Part shown: positions 9,386-18,698 of the stretch, piece by piece
How the letters are laid out: every line of letters starts with the position of its first letter
Numbering within the stretch: the stretch's first letter is position 1
Source of the DNA: Nodosilinea sp. FACHB-141
Lineage (GTDB): Bacteria > Cyanobacteriota > Cyanobacteriia > Phormidesmidales > Phormidesmidaceae
Direction of reading: 5' to 3'
DNA length: 64,000 nucleotides
Assembly (NCBI RefSeq): GCF_014696135.1
Contig: NZ_JACJPP010000020.1
Span: 1 to 64,000, forward strand
Position numbers and translations under genes: made by a program
Notes under the pieces: model-generated
What the model was told of the DNA's origin: nothing
What the model saw: the letters and a program-made list of their open reading frames with translations, nothing else
Database searches by the model: none

Positions 9386-9501
9386 AGATTTTGTGGGCAG
9401 TTTGACTAGGCAGTGGTTCAAAGAATTCTGCAATGGCAGGGGGAATCAACAGATACCCCCTGCCCTCTTAAGGAAGTTAAAACAGGTCTTGGCAGTGCCG
9501 C

Positions 9502-10476
<975 letters not shown>

Positions 10477-10708
10477 GGCTTAACTCCTAGTTGACGTGTT
10501 CTATTTCAAAATCGTTTTTCCCAAACTCCCAAATTTGGGGGTTTGGGGGTTGGGATGCTCAAACTTCCGCAGCACAGATCCAGGGGACCGGCTGCGAGCG
10601 GTGAAACTTGAAGGCTTAGACCTTTTGTGTGATTAGTAAACTGGCGAAAATCTGCGCTCCTGCCGCCCTATCCACTGCTGGTAAGGGCTTGATCGCAAAG
10701 ATTATGCG

Positions 10709-11119
10709 TCAGGCAGAGCGGGTTTGTTCAGATGGGTTGAGTGAGTCATGAATGTTTGCCTCTAGTTCTGAATAGTGCTGAATCTTCCAGTCGATGACGG
10801 CCAGGTTGTCTTGCAGCTGCTGAATTTGGGCCAGCACTGCTTCACGGTGAGATTCCAGGATTTGCCGTCGGCTGTGGAACCCAGTGTCGGGCTGAGACCT
10901 CACCAGCTCTGCGTACTCCTGCATCTGACGAATGGGCATCCCCGTCAGGCGCAGGTTGTTTAAAAACTCGATCCAGCGGAGGTCGTTGGCTGAGTAACGC
11001 CGATGGCCGCTAGTGGAGCGACCAATGGGCGCAATCAGGTTGCAGCGCTCGTAATAGCGCAAGGTGTAAACGCTAAGCCCAGTGGCAACGGCGACCTGCT
11101 GAATGGTGAGTTCTTCCAT
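10709..11119 (-). CDS. MerR-family transcriptional regulator
   Basis: A 136-residue regulator. Residues 4-23 (IQQVAVATGLSVYTLRYYE) are the MerR helix-turn-helix, followed by the wing (GHRRYSANDL) and a dimerising coiled coil at about 85-120. It lacks the cysteines of metal-sensing MerR proteins, so an aldehyde or redox signal is more likely than a metal. The gene is preceded by a textbook MerR-type promoter with a dyad between the promoter elements, indicating autoregulation. The aldo/keto reductase gene follows on the same strand and is the natural candidate target. Confidence 0.9.
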   Translation of the reverse strand: MEELTIQQVAVATGLSVYTLRYYERCNLIAPIGRSTSGHRRYSANDLRWIEFLNNLRLTGMPIRQMQEYAELVRSQPDTGFHSRRQILESHREAVLAQIQQLQDNLAVIDWKIQHYSELEANIHDSLNPSEQTRSA

Positions 11120-11135
11120 ATGTGCACGTTAGAGG

Positions 11136-11156
11136 TTAGAGCGCACTCTAAGTCAA
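11136..11156 (-). promoter_or_regulatory. MerR-type operator/promoter of the regulator gene
   Basis: On the minus strand TTGACT (-35) is followed directly by TTAGAGTGCGCTCTAA, a dyad with TTAGAG/CTCTAA arms, and then TAACCTCTAACG, where the -10 falls after an over-long spacer. This geometry, a dyad inside a stretched -35/-10 spacer, is diagnostic of MerR-family control. Confidence 0.8.
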
Positions 11157-11241
11157 GCAGAATTTTTCAAATCTGTCTGGTTTGATCTGGGGCAAGAGTG
11201 CTTGCCCTGAGAAATCCGTTTGCCAACCATCGCTTCATCAA

Positions 11242-11259
11242 AACAAATGCCATTTGCCC
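11242..11259. repeat. Small palindromic repeat, copy 2
   Basis: CAAATG and CATTTG face each other across one base, followed by CCC; core similar to the elements at 4030 and 42575. Intergenic. Confidence 0.45.
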
Positions 11260-11287
11260 TACCTAGGTGCCCATGGGGATAGGATTG

Positions 11288-11350
11288 CCCCCTAGCCCCC
11301 AAAAATGGGGGAGTACAGAGTCTCAAAGTCCCCCAGAATTGGAGGATTTA
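11288..11350. repeat. Intergenic repeat with CCCCCA/TGGGGG arms
   Basis: CCCCCTAGCCCCCA, AAAATGGGGGAG and later AGTCCCCCAGAATTGGAGGATTTAG occur close together, giving several alternative hairpins. Such units are common between genes in filamentous cyanobacteria. It lies in the spacer before the 11482 gene. Confidence 0.5.
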
Positions 11351-11481
11351 GAGAGCCAGCGGAGTCTAAAGGTTTTGCCAGTTCATTCCTCGATTAGCAA
11401 CGCCGAAGTGTTGAGTTCGAGTTCGGTATTAGACTTTAATCGCGGGCTGCGATAGCCCAGCTTCATTCGCTTTTTCCCAGC

Positions 11482-12096
11482 ATGGCAGAACCGATTACCA
11501 CTCTGACCGACTACGCGATCGCCCTGGAATGCCTGATTTTAGCCGGGCTGCTGCTGGGACAGGGGGGCGTGCAACGGCTATGGGCGGCCGCCTTTACCAG
11601 TGTTAGCGGCGCGGCCTTGATGGGGGGCATTTACCACGGGTTTGCCCACCAGATGTCTCTGCTCCAGCGAATTTGGCTCTGGCAGGGCATGGGTATAGCG
11701 GTAGCGATCGCCAGTTTTTTTACTGTTGTAGCGGCGGCGATGACCCTGCGCCGGGGCCGTCGCCGGGCCTTACTAGCCTTGGCGACGGCAAAACTCGCCC
11801 TGGCGATCGCCGCAGGGTTCACCCTATGGGGTTTTGCTCTGCGGGTGGCCGATTACCTCAGCGCGTTGCTCATTGTGCTGTTGGTGCAATGGCTCCAGCG
11901 CTATCGGGATCCTAGTGCCCCAGTCTGGCTGCTGGCTGCGATCGCCTTCTCGGGGCTGGGGGCCATAGGGCTGCTAATTCCCTGGCCTGGGGTCAGCCCT
12001 TTGGTGGTCTATCACTTGGTGCAAATGGTGGCGCTGTTCTGCATCTACCGCAGCGTTGCCGCTAAGCACCAGGCTAATGCCGGTGTTCCTGGCTAG
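11482..12096 (+). CDS. Polytopic membrane protein of unknown function
   Basis: A 204-residue protein with about six or seven hydrophobic segments (near 10-28, 35-52, 68-88, 96-115, 120-138, 146-166, 172-190) joined by short Arg-rich loops (LRRGRRRALL). No catalytic motif or transporter signature is visible. A His in IYHGFAHQM and another in VVYHLVQM lie in or near membrane helices and could bind a ligand, but that is speculation. It is monocistronic, with a 10-bp stem hairpin after the stop. Confidence 0.75.
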   Translation: MAEPITTLTDYAIALECLILAGLLLGQGGVQRLWAAAFTSVSGAALMGGIYHGFAHQMSLLQRIWLWQGMGIAVAIASFFTVVAAAMTLRRGRRRALLALATAKLALAIAAGFTLWGFALRVADYLSALLIVLLVQWLQRYRDPSAPVWLLAAIAFSGLGAIGLLIPWPGVSPLVVYHLVQMVALFCIYRSVAAKHQANAGVPG

Positions 12097-12141
12097 AACT
12101 GAGTTTAGGAGATTACGGGTAGCGGCAGCGAGAAAGAGGAA

Positions 12142-12181
12142 AGGGGAGATGCAGCTGTGTAGTAGGCGATTCATCTCCCCT
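12142..12181. terminator. Hairpin after the membrane protein gene
   Basis: AGGGGAGATG and CATCTCCCCT pair perfectly across a 20-nt loop, 45 bp after the stop codon. No U-tract follows, so termination is likely but not certain. Confidence 0.45.
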
Positions 12182-12290
12182 ACCTCCCCTTCTCTACCCA
12201 CTGACTCTGACTATGTCTCCCTCGCAGTCGATGTTGAGGCAAAGACGGTGGGCTTAGTGTAAAGCGAAGACATTAGATGTGGATGACTAT

Positions 12291-12815
12291 ATGGCTTCTA
12301 ACAATCAAACAACTCAAATTACTGAAGACTCTACTAACGACCTGTTTCAACGCTACGACGCGCTGTCTGTAGACGATAAGCTGGCATTGCTCTACTACAT
12401 ATATGAGGCCATGGGCGGCTCTATCACTCCAGCAGCGCCCGAAGCCGCCGATCCTGAACTGGCTGAGCCGCTGATTAAAGCGCTGTATGACCTATCGGAA
12501 GAAGATCAGCTTGAGGCCATGCGCAGCGTTGCGCGGGGCGAGCACAGCGATATATCTGAGCGCTACGGTGCTTTGAGCGCCAACAACCAGCTGCTAGTCT
12601 GGTATGGCTGGGCCGAAGCCATGGGCAAGCAAATTGTCGATATGCCCAGCGACTACGAAGCCGAAGGCGATGTCAGCAAAATTCTGTCCGACATTAAGGG
12701 CATGGAGTTTCAGTCACAGATTTCGCTGCTGCGGGAAGCTGCCACCCAAATGGGCTTCACCAGCGTCACCGCTCCCCCTCCCCTATCCGAAACCGGCATC
12801 ACCAACAGCTTGTAA
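12291..12815 (+). CDS. Helical carotenoid protein (OCP N-terminal domain homologue)
   Basis: A 174-residue all-helical protein matching the N-terminal domain of the orange carotenoid protein. The two four-helix halves begin DALSVDDKLALLYYIYEAMG (about residue 23) and GALSANNQLLVWYGWAEAMG (about 93). SITPAAP follows the first half as in OCP. By alignment from memory, Tyr equivalent to OCP Tyr44 and Trp equivalent to Trp110 are kept, while OCP Trp41 is Tyr here. There is no C-terminal NTF2-like sensor domain. Such proteins carry a carotenoid and quench singlet oxygen or phycobilisome energy. An upstream GTG at 12279 could add four residues; the ATG is preferred. A very strong hairpin follows the gene. 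Confidence 0.88.
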   Translation: MASNNQTTQITEDSTNDLFQRYDALSVDDKLALLYYIYEAMGGSITPAAPEAADPELAEPLIKALYDLSEEDQLEAMRSVARGEHSDISERYGALSANNQLLVWYGWAEAMGKQIVDMPSDYEAEGDVSKILSDIKGMEFQSQISLLREAATQMGFTSVTAPPPLSETGITNSL

Positions 12816-12822
12816 GAACAAT

Positions 12823-12856
12823 GCGGCCCCGGCATCTTTGAAGATGCCGGGGCCGC
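12823..12856. terminator. 16-bp perfect stem hairpin between convergent genes
   Basis: GCGGCCCCGGCATCTT and its exact complement flank a 2-nt core. It lacks a U-tract but is exceptionally stable and lies between the carotenoid-protein gene and the convergent 12883 gene, so it probably ends transcription or protects 3' ends from both sides. Confidence 0.65.
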
Positions 12857-12882
12857 GAACATAGAACCTTGTGTTCAAGCTA

Positions 12883-13287
12883 CTACCGGTGGTTTTCGAG
12901 CTGGTCGCGCGCCACGAAATAGCTATCTGGGCTATGGCCGATACGTAACCCCGCATCAGACCAGGCGATCGCCCCCCACTGCGCTACTGCCTCGGCATGG
13001 GTTTTGACGGTGCCAAGCTGACCGCAATCGTGGATGTAGCTGGTGCCCCGCCCGATGTTGTCGCGTCCGATGTAGACCTTAGCCCTGACCGCATAACCGC
13101 TGCTTTGGGGTTCCAGATATACCAGGGCACCGTAGAAGGCATCGCCATACTTGCCATCGCCCCAGCCCATAGCAACAACTCGGTTAATCTCCACCGTCTC
13201 TGAGCTATGAGCCACGGCCAGACCCGAGACGAAACCAATCATCAGAGCTACAGCGATGCTGAAAAAGAGCGGTAGAGAACGTCTCAC
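12883..13287 (-). CDS. Small exported protein of unknown function
   Basis: A 134-residue protein starting at GTG, with GAGG 7 bases upstream. Residues 1-27 form a signal peptide (LFFSIAVALMIGFVSGLAVAHS). The mature domain is beta-rich with conserved-looking aromatic and glycine positions (MGWGDGKYGDAFYGALVYLEP) and ends without a membrane anchor. A single Cys (IHDCGQLG) makes a disulphide unlikely. Its stop is 28 bp from the lipase stop-proximal region but the lipase start lies upstream on the same strand, so the two may be one operon. No family recognised. Confidence 0.65.
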   Translation of the reverse strand: MRRSLPLFFSIAVALMIGFVSGLAVAHSSETVEINRVVAMGWGDGKYGDAFYGALVYLEPQSSGYAVRAKVYIGRDNIGRGTSYIHDCGQLGTVKTHAEAVAQWGAIAWSDAGLRIGHSPDSYFVARDQLENHR

Positions 13288-13315
13288 GGCATAGCCTCAG
13301 CATCAAATTTTTAGC

Positions 13316-14038
13316 TCAAGCGGCTTTGGCTTCGGCCTCTAGATCTGCAATGTAGCCGTCGATCGAGTGGTCGCTAAAGCGGCGGCTGAGCACTTGCCAT
13401 GTCCAGCGAGAGCCCAACTGAATAGCTTTTTCCACATGATCAAAGCCCTGCCAGGTGCGGGGAATGCGGGTGACAATATCCCAACCGTAGATGAAGCGAT
13501 AGCTGTTGGGAATGCGGCCGTTGTACGACTCGACCATGGCGCGGTTGCCCACCCGAGGAGCGCCAAAGGTGTACACCTCAAAGCTGAGATCGCGCTTGCC
13601 GCCCAAGTTGTACTGGATGTCGAGGGCGGCGATGGTGGCCAAAGCCCCACCTAAGCTGTGGCCGGTGACGATGACGTGCTGCCCCACAAACTTTTCCATC
13701 GCATCCAGCAGCTGCTTGCGCACGGCGAAGTAGGCCGTCATAAATCCCTGATGAAACTTCACCTCGGTATTGCCGTCTCCGTAGGGATAGACCTGCTGGC
13801 GGAACTGAACATTGTTCATCCAGTCAATGGATTTGTCAGAGCCGCGAAAGACAATGTAGAGCCGATCGCTAGTCATCTCATTCAAAATCGACACCTGAGT
13901 GTCGGTAAAGCCATTGTCCTGGCTTTCGACAAACACTGGTTCAACGTCGGGATAGCTCGAAAACCGCAGACCATTAAAGTCGCGGTAGACCTCTTGGCAC
14001 AGGCGAGCGCATTTGAGAGCAACGGCGTAGTCGACCAT
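13316..14038 (-). CDS. Class 3 lipase family alpha/beta hydrolase
   Basis: A 240-residue lipase. The nucleophile elbow is VTGHSLGGALA with Ser128; Asp187 (GWDIVTRIP) and His224 (DHSIDGY) complete the triad, numbering from the ATG at 14038. FRGSDKSIDWMNN is the oxyanion-side segment typical of class 3 lipases. No signal peptide is present, so the enzyme is probably intracellular, acting on membrane acyl lipids. GGAGG lies 8 bases before this ATG; a longer form from an upstream TTG is less likely. The small exported protein gene follows at 29 bp on the same strand. Confidence 0.9.
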   Translation of the reverse strand: MVDYAVALKCARLCQEVYRDFNGLRFSSYPDVEPVFVESQDNGFTDTQVSILNEMTSDRLYIVFRGSDKSIDWMNNVQFRQQVYPYGDGNTEVKFHQGFMTAYFAVRKQLLDAMEKFVGQHVIVTGHSLGGALATIAALDIQYNLGGKRDLSFEVYTFGAPRVGNRAMVESYNGRIPNSYRFIYGWDIVTRIPRTWQGFDHVEKAIQLGSRWTWQVLSRRFSDHSIDGYIADLEAEAKAA

Positions 14039-14113
14039 TGGGCATTCCTCCAAAAAGGCATAGTTTTTCCCTGAAAACTGGTAGAGGAGTAGCTGAAACC
14101 CCTGCTCTAGATT

Positions 14114-15757
14114 CTAAGGTGCAGGCACCGACCACCAGGCCAGGGCGTAGGGCTGGGTGGGTTCGCTGTGGGCCTGCTGCTGATAGATAACTCTCAGTTT
14201 GTACCGACCCGTTTCCGGAATTTGGTAAAAAATATGTTCAATACTGTCAACCTCGCTCACCGATGACCACACACTCTTGGTGATGTCGTCTTCGTCAGCG
14301 GGCATGAGGTACACATCGAGGTTGTTGAGCCCCTTGTCGTTAAAGCCCTCGCCCAGATCGTAGAGGCCGTTGCTGTTGGCATCGGCCAGTTCTACCACTC
14401 GCTCCCAGGCCAGGGTGGCCGACAAAAAGCTGCCCGCCTGGAGAGCATCGGCAAACTCGTAATCGTGAACAGTGGCGGGCTTAGCCTCCAGCTCAGCGAA
14501 GTTCCAGCCGATGGCGGGAATGGCCTGATCGGGGCCAGTGGCACCGGGGGCTAGCTGTTGGTAGGCGCGGTAGGCGTTGAGGTGGCCAGTGCCCAGGTCG
14601 CTGTGAAGCGGAATTTTGGGGTCGCGGTAGGCATCAGACTCAAGCCAGGAGCGGTTGCTGTCATCCACCAGGGTCCGGCTCATGCCCAGGCGTAGGCCGT
14701 CGCCGCTGTCTTTGATTTTGTCGGCGGAGTTGAGCAGCACGGCTTTCATCACCATGGGGTGGCGGGCATCTAGGGACCAGTTGGGCGACCCGGTGCGAAA
14801 CTGGCGATCGACAAACTGTTGCAGCAGAGCAACGGCGCCCACCACGTGAGGCGAGGCAAAGCTGGTGCCGCTGGAGCGCCGCACCTGTCCGTCGGGGTCG
14901 ATGAGTTCAATGTCGCTGCCGGGGGCTACCAGGGTAATCGAACGGCGAGGGCCTTCATTGGTTTCGGGGGCGGCCTGGCGCGATCGCAGTGTGGGTTCGC
15001 TGCCCAGGTTAGAGTAGTCGATTTTGCTGAATTGGCCGTTGACCTGGCGCGAGTAGGCGATGTTGAGCCCGTTAAAGTTGTCGGTGGGAATGGGAATGCC
15101 CCCGCCGCCCTGATTGCCCGCAATCACATACAGAGCACCGTGCACCCGCGATGACCAGTCGATGCACTGGGTGAGCAGGGCGTTGCCGTCGAGCACCGCG
15201 TTGGGGCGCGGGTCGCGGCCCAGGGGCTCACCAAAGCTAAAGTTGATCGCCCGCACGTCACCGCCGTTCTGCGACGCTACCGACTGGGAGGCGAGGCATT
15301 CTTCGGGCTGGGCGCTGCGATCGCCCAGCTCCCCTACCGCACCTGAATACAGCATGGCGGCGGGGGCAACTCCCACCCGCAGCTTGTCTTGGCTGATCAT
15401 GACGCTGGCTACATTGGCGGCGTGGCCATCGACATACTCATCGGCCACGGCCCAGCCGTCGAGCACCAGCACGCGCCGCACCACCACAGGCAGGGTTTCT
15501 GAGGCCACTTTGTCGAGGCCAAACTGGCTGGGGCGGCCAATTTCGACCTGGCCAATGGCAATTTTTTCGCCAGTCAAATTGTAGGGGGCGTCGTGCAGCC
15601 GCCGGGCGTCAATTCCTTCAGGGCCAACGGATTCGGTGAGGGCCAGCACCGGCAGGGCCAGGGGCACCAGAGCACCGATTCCCCCCAGCCAGAGCAGCGC
15701 CCTCAGACGAGACTTTAATCCTTGGTGCTGCGTCATTCCTTTACCCCGCTTCGCCAT
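14114..15757 (-). CDS. Subtilisin-like S8 peptidase with altered catalytic Asp
   Basis: A 547-residue exported protease. Residues 15-40 form the signal peptide (LRALLWLGGIGALVPLALPV). The S8 domain shows His112 (VDGHAANVASVM), oxyanion Asn215 (VIAGNQGG) and Ser299 (SSGTSFASPHVVG). Where the family usually has the catalytic Asp (VAVIDTG), this protein has IAIGQVEIG, that is Glu72. The C-terminal 150 residues form a beta-rich domain (HDYEFADALQAGSFLSATLA) like the accessory domains of secreted subtilases. It may be an active variant or a pseudo-protease. Start chosen at the second candidate; the first in-frame start is TTG at 15775 and another ATG is at 15736. Confidence 0.85.
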   Translation of the reverse strand: MAKRGKGMTQHQGLKSRLRALLWLGGIGALVPLALPVLALTESVGPEGIDARRLHDAPYNLTGEKIAIGQVEIGRPSQFGLDKVASETLPVVVRRVLVLDGWAVADEYVDGHAANVASVMISQDKLRVGVAPAAMLYSGAVGELGDRSAQPEECLASQSVASQNGGDVRAINFSFGEPLGRDPRPNAVLDGNALLTQCIDWSSRVHGALYVIAGNQGGGGIPIPTDNFNGLNIAYSRQVNGQFSKIDYSNLGSEPTLRSRQAAPETNEGPRRSITLVAPGSDIELIDPDGQVRRSSGTSFASPHVVGAVALLQQFVDRQFRTGSPNWSLDARHPMVMKAVLLNSADKIKDSGDGLRLGMSRTLVDDSNRSWLESDAYRDPKIPLHSDLGTGHLNAYRAYQQLAPGATGPDQAIPAIGWNFAELEAKPATVHDYEFADALQAGSFLSATLAWERVVELADANSNGLYDLGEGFNDKGLNNLDVYLMPADEDDITKSVWSSVSEVDSIEHIFYQIPETGRYKLRVIYQQQAHSEPTQPYALAWWSVPAP

Positions 15758-15868
15758 AGCCCTGCCCTGCTGCAAATATCTCTGGGCAAACTCTATCGCA
15801 AAGGCCCTAGCCCCGGTAGGAAAACCGCTGAATCTATCTATTTCTTCAGAATCTTCTGCTGTTTTGCC

Positions 15869-17929
15869 CTAAGGCGGTGGCATCACTTGGGCTTTGACTT
15901 GGGCCCGCGTGAGCAGGCGGCTAAGGCGTAGGGCCTGGTGGCGGTAGAGCGGCAGCGGCAGGGTGCCGGGTAGCTGAGCCATAAACTCCCGCGCGTCGCC
16001 GAGGCGGTAGCCAACCACCCGAGCCAGCTCGGTGGCACCATCAAACAGGGCATCGGCGGTGAGGGCCTTTTCGAGGTAAATGTGCCAGGTGCGGGGGGCG
16101 AGTTCGCGCTGCTCAATGCGGCGCAGACCGCTGATGGTAGCCAGTACCGCCAGGCGATCGCCCGGCTGCAAGCGAGTGTCGTCGGAGGGCATGATTTTGC
16201 CGGGTTGATCGCCATGCTGATGCCATAGGGGCACAACGCCATAGCCATAGGCCACCTCCGACAGCAGCATCTCGGCCAGGGTATCGCCGGTTTCAACCCA
16301 GTACTGGGTAATCAACACCGTTTGGTCGTAGAGGCGAAATAGGCCAATGACATGCTCCCCAAAGGCCGTTGCAGCGAAGGCTTCAGCCGATAGCGCTGAG
16401 GCACAGAGCACCTGGGCGAAGGGAAAGATCTGGGCAACGCGATCGCTGAACTGGCGATCGTAGGTGCGAATGATGGCGCGGCAGTCGGGGTTGAGCCGGT
16501 GGGCCAACAGCCCCATCTCCAGGTTTTGAATTTCGTCTTCGCTAACGGCTACTACGCTTTTGGCCGTGGCCAGATTAGCCCTGGCAAGGGCGACATTGAC
16601 ATCGCCAGTCAGCAGCGGCACTTTAGGCAGCACGTCGGCATCCAGCGCCTGAGCCGAAATACCCACTATCGGCTGATCGAGTTCTTGCAGCGCCGCTACC
16701 ACCTGCCGCCCGACCCGCCCCAACCAAATCACAACGACGTGGTCTTTTTCAGGTACGGGGGGGCGGCGCTCCATAAACTCAAACCGCAGCGTGAGCAGTT
16801 TTTCGGTGAGCAGGGCATAGAGTACGCCGACAAAAGCGGCTCCGGCCACTGTTAGCAGCACCCCAAAGGTCTGGAGCAGACGCGGATGCTCAAAGTCTGC
16901 GAGAGCGGCGTAGACATCGCCGTAGCCGCCAAACAGGGTAATAAATGTGTACAAAAATGCTTGAAATAGAGGAATGTCATCGGGGGAATTGGCATCTAAG
17001 AGCAGGGTGCCAACCAGACACAAGGCCAGCACGGTAACGCCGCAAACCGTGGCCACCCGGCGCAGCTGATGGCCAGAGTTAGCCTGCCAAATGCTGAGCA
17101 AGCCCTGCTGCAGGGCCGGCCAGTCGCGCAGACGGGCGATCGCCTGCCGCAGTCCTCTAAATGCCCCCTGACGCAGAGGTTTGGGGGCTTCGAGATGGAG
17201 CGATCGCAGCTGGGCGTCGCATTCGATCAAAACGACCTCGTCACCGGCTCGCAGCACCGTGTCGGGTAGCCATCTGTAGAACAGCGCCGAGGGGCTGGCA
17301 GCTACCCTATCCGGATCTGGAGCGAGGGGAGTATGGCAGAGTACCCGGCGATGGCTGGTGTCTAGCTGGTGGAGCTGGCGGCGATCGCACCAGCCATGCC
17401 TTGGCTCCAGCCGCTGCATCACCACCTGAAAGCGGTGGCCGTCGAGGCTAAAGTAGCCGATCAGCTCTTCCCCAAAGGCTCCTAAGGCAAAGGCCGGAGC
17501 CGCCAGCTGCGTGGGCTCAAGGGCGACAAAGTTTTTGAGCTGCTGCCCTATCAGCTCGTTGAGGTTTTGCTTATCTGAACGCATCACTAGCCGCACCCGA
17601 GGGTTCAACACCCGCGCCGTCAGGGCCGCCTCCAAATTGACCCGCTCATCCTGAGTGACCAGCAGCACCGCCCGGCACTGGCGAATTCCCGCCCGCTCCA
17701 GCACCTCTGCCGAGCGGCAGTCACCCAGTTCTAAGTGGTCAATTAAATCCCGTAGGCGGGGTACCTCCCACTGGTCGGGCAGGGTGTTGTTGATAGCATG
17801 GACAGGCACCCCAAAGCTTTTGAGATTGGCGACACAGTTTTGGCCCAGGCTACCTAACCCACACACCAAAAAGCCGTCGCTGGGTAAGGGTGGCGAAGAC
17901 TTCAGCGGCTGAGGAACTGCGTCGAGCAC
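15869..17929 (-). CDS. Potassium channel with RCK domains on both sides of the pore
   Basis: A 686-residue protein from a GTG start. Residues 18-240 are a TrkA-N/RCK unit (Rossmann loop CGLGSLGQ plus a TrkA-C-like part). Then come one membrane helix (292-311), a pore loop with TLFGGYGD at 331-338, and a second helix (350-374). A second RCK unit runs from 396 (VIWLGRVGRQVV) to the end, with its own TrkA-C segment. The filter resembles TVGYGD but reads GGYGD, so K+ selectivity is likely but not assured. The domain order RCK-pore-RCK is unusual; most two-domain channels place both RCK units after the pore. Monocistronic. Confidence 0.85.
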   Translation of the reverse strand: MLDAVPQPLKSSPPLPSDGFLVCGLGSLGQNCVANLKSFGVPVHAINNTLPDQWEVPRLRDLIDHLELGDCRSAEVLERAGIRQCRAVLLVTQDERVNLEAALTARVLNPRVRLVMRSDKQNLNELIGQQLKNFVALEPTQLAAPAFALGAFGEELIGYFSLDGHRFQVVMQRLEPRHGWCDRRQLHQLDTSHRRVLCHTPLAPDPDRVAASPSALFYRWLPDTVLRAGDEVVLIECDAQLRSLHLEAPKPLRQGAFRGLRQAIARLRDWPALQQGLLSIWQANSGHQLRRVATVCGVTVLALCLVGTLLLDANSPDDIPLFQAFLYTFITLFGGYGDVYAALADFEHPRLLQTFGVLLTVAGAAFVGVLYALLTEKLLTLRFEFMERRPPVPEKDHVVVIWLGRVGRQVVAALQELDQPIVGISAQALDADVLPKVPLLTGDVNVALARANLATAKSVVAVSEDEIQNLEMGLLAHRLNPDCRAIIRTYDRQFSDRVAQIFPFAQVLCASALSAEAFAATAFGEHVIGLFRLYDQTVLITQYWVETGDTLAEMLLSEVAYGYGVVPLWHQHGDQPGKIMPSDDTRLQPGDRLAVLATISGLRRIEQRELAPRTWHIYLEKALTADALFDGATELARVVGYRLGDAREFMAQLPGTLPLPLYRHQALRLSRLLTRAQVKAQVMPPP

Positions 17930-18103
17930 AGGGAGAGCGGGGAAGTAGAATGCCGCTATTGTAGGCGGGAGAATTGAGCAGTGGCTGCTTCGCAGACAAG
18001 TTTGCGGTAAACACAGGTCAAACGGTGAGCACTATCTCAGTGCAAAACGAAATATCCTAAGCTGACCTACCGCAGAGCCGTACTTTGGACCTGCAATGCC
18101 AAA

Positions 18104-18292
18104 CTGCTGTGCCGCATTGGCGATCTGAGGGCACAGATCACTAAACTGCTGTGCCAGATCGGTGATCTGCTATGCCACATTAACGATCTGCTGTGCCACA
18201 TTAACGATCTGAGGGTGCAGATCACTAAACTGCTGTGCCAGATCGGTGATCTGCTATGCCGCATTGACGATCTGAGGATGCAGATTGCTTCG
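18104..18292 (+). repeat. 21-bp tandem repeat, nine units, 84-bp higher order
   Basis: Nine head-to-tail 21-bp units such as CTGCTGTGCCAGATCGGTGAT. Units 3 and 7 are identical, and units 1-4 match 5-8, giving an 84-bp higher-order repeat. Read on the plus strand every unit encodes one heptad (LLCQIGD, LRAQITK, LLCHIND), a coiled-coil pattern, and the frame stays open to a TAG at about 18345, but no start codon precedes it. It may be the remnant of a coiled-coil gene. The minus-strand frame looks non-coding. Confidence 0.85.
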
Positions 18293-18419
18293 CAACGCTG
18301 CGCGAATATAAAGCGCTGTGCCACTTTGCTTAATTATGGTGTTTAGAGGCCGGGTGCCTTGGCTTATAGCTCAATTTGGGCCAAAGCTAGCGCGGTCCCG
18401 GCCTCGTTGATCAGTGGAG

Positions 18420-18698
18420 CTACTCCTCTATAAGTAGGGTTTTAGTCAAAATCACCATCCACTGCATGTCTGGGGAGGCTGTGCCCACCACTCCGCCTGG
18501 CGGCACGGGGATGGGGTCGCTCCAGTCGTTGGGGTCAGCGTAGCCGTGGGCATGGAGAATTTTGATGGTGCAGTCTATGGCGGCTAGGCTGCCGTAGAGC
18601 AGATGACGCACTTTCTCGGGGTGAGTTTGGGGGTTGCTGCGCGGAGACGGCGGCAGGTTAGATGCGCCGCGATTATCGGGTTCGAGATATTCAAACAT
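18420..18698 (-). CDS. Small conserved hypothetical protein, paralogue of 30622
   Basis: A 92-residue soluble protein. The start at 18698 is supported by AAAGGA 9 bases upstream; an in-frame extension upstream lacks a site. Residues 1-30 are Pro/Asn-rich and probably disordered; residues 31-92 form the core, VRHLLYGSLAAIDCTIKILH then ADPNDWSDPIPVPPG and a final hydrophobic helix. The same pattern (V-L-GS-I-LH-G-A-WS-P) appears in the protein at 30622-30897, so the two define a small family. No function is known to me. Confidence 0.7.
   Translation of the reverse strand: MFEYLEPDNRGASNLPPSPRSNPQTHPEKVRHLLYGSLAAIDCTIKILHAHGYADPNDWSDPIPVPPGGVVGTASPDMQWMVILTKTLLIEE

Noticed and set aside
18104-18292. 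Possible CRISPR array
   Set aside because: Units are contiguous 21-bp repeats without spacers, so this is a simple tandem repeat.
18067-18324. Minus-strand 85-codon frame across the 21-bp tandem repeat
   Set aside because: Composition (WHSRS repeats) is unlike a protein; the plus strand gives a better heptad reading, and neither has good start signals.
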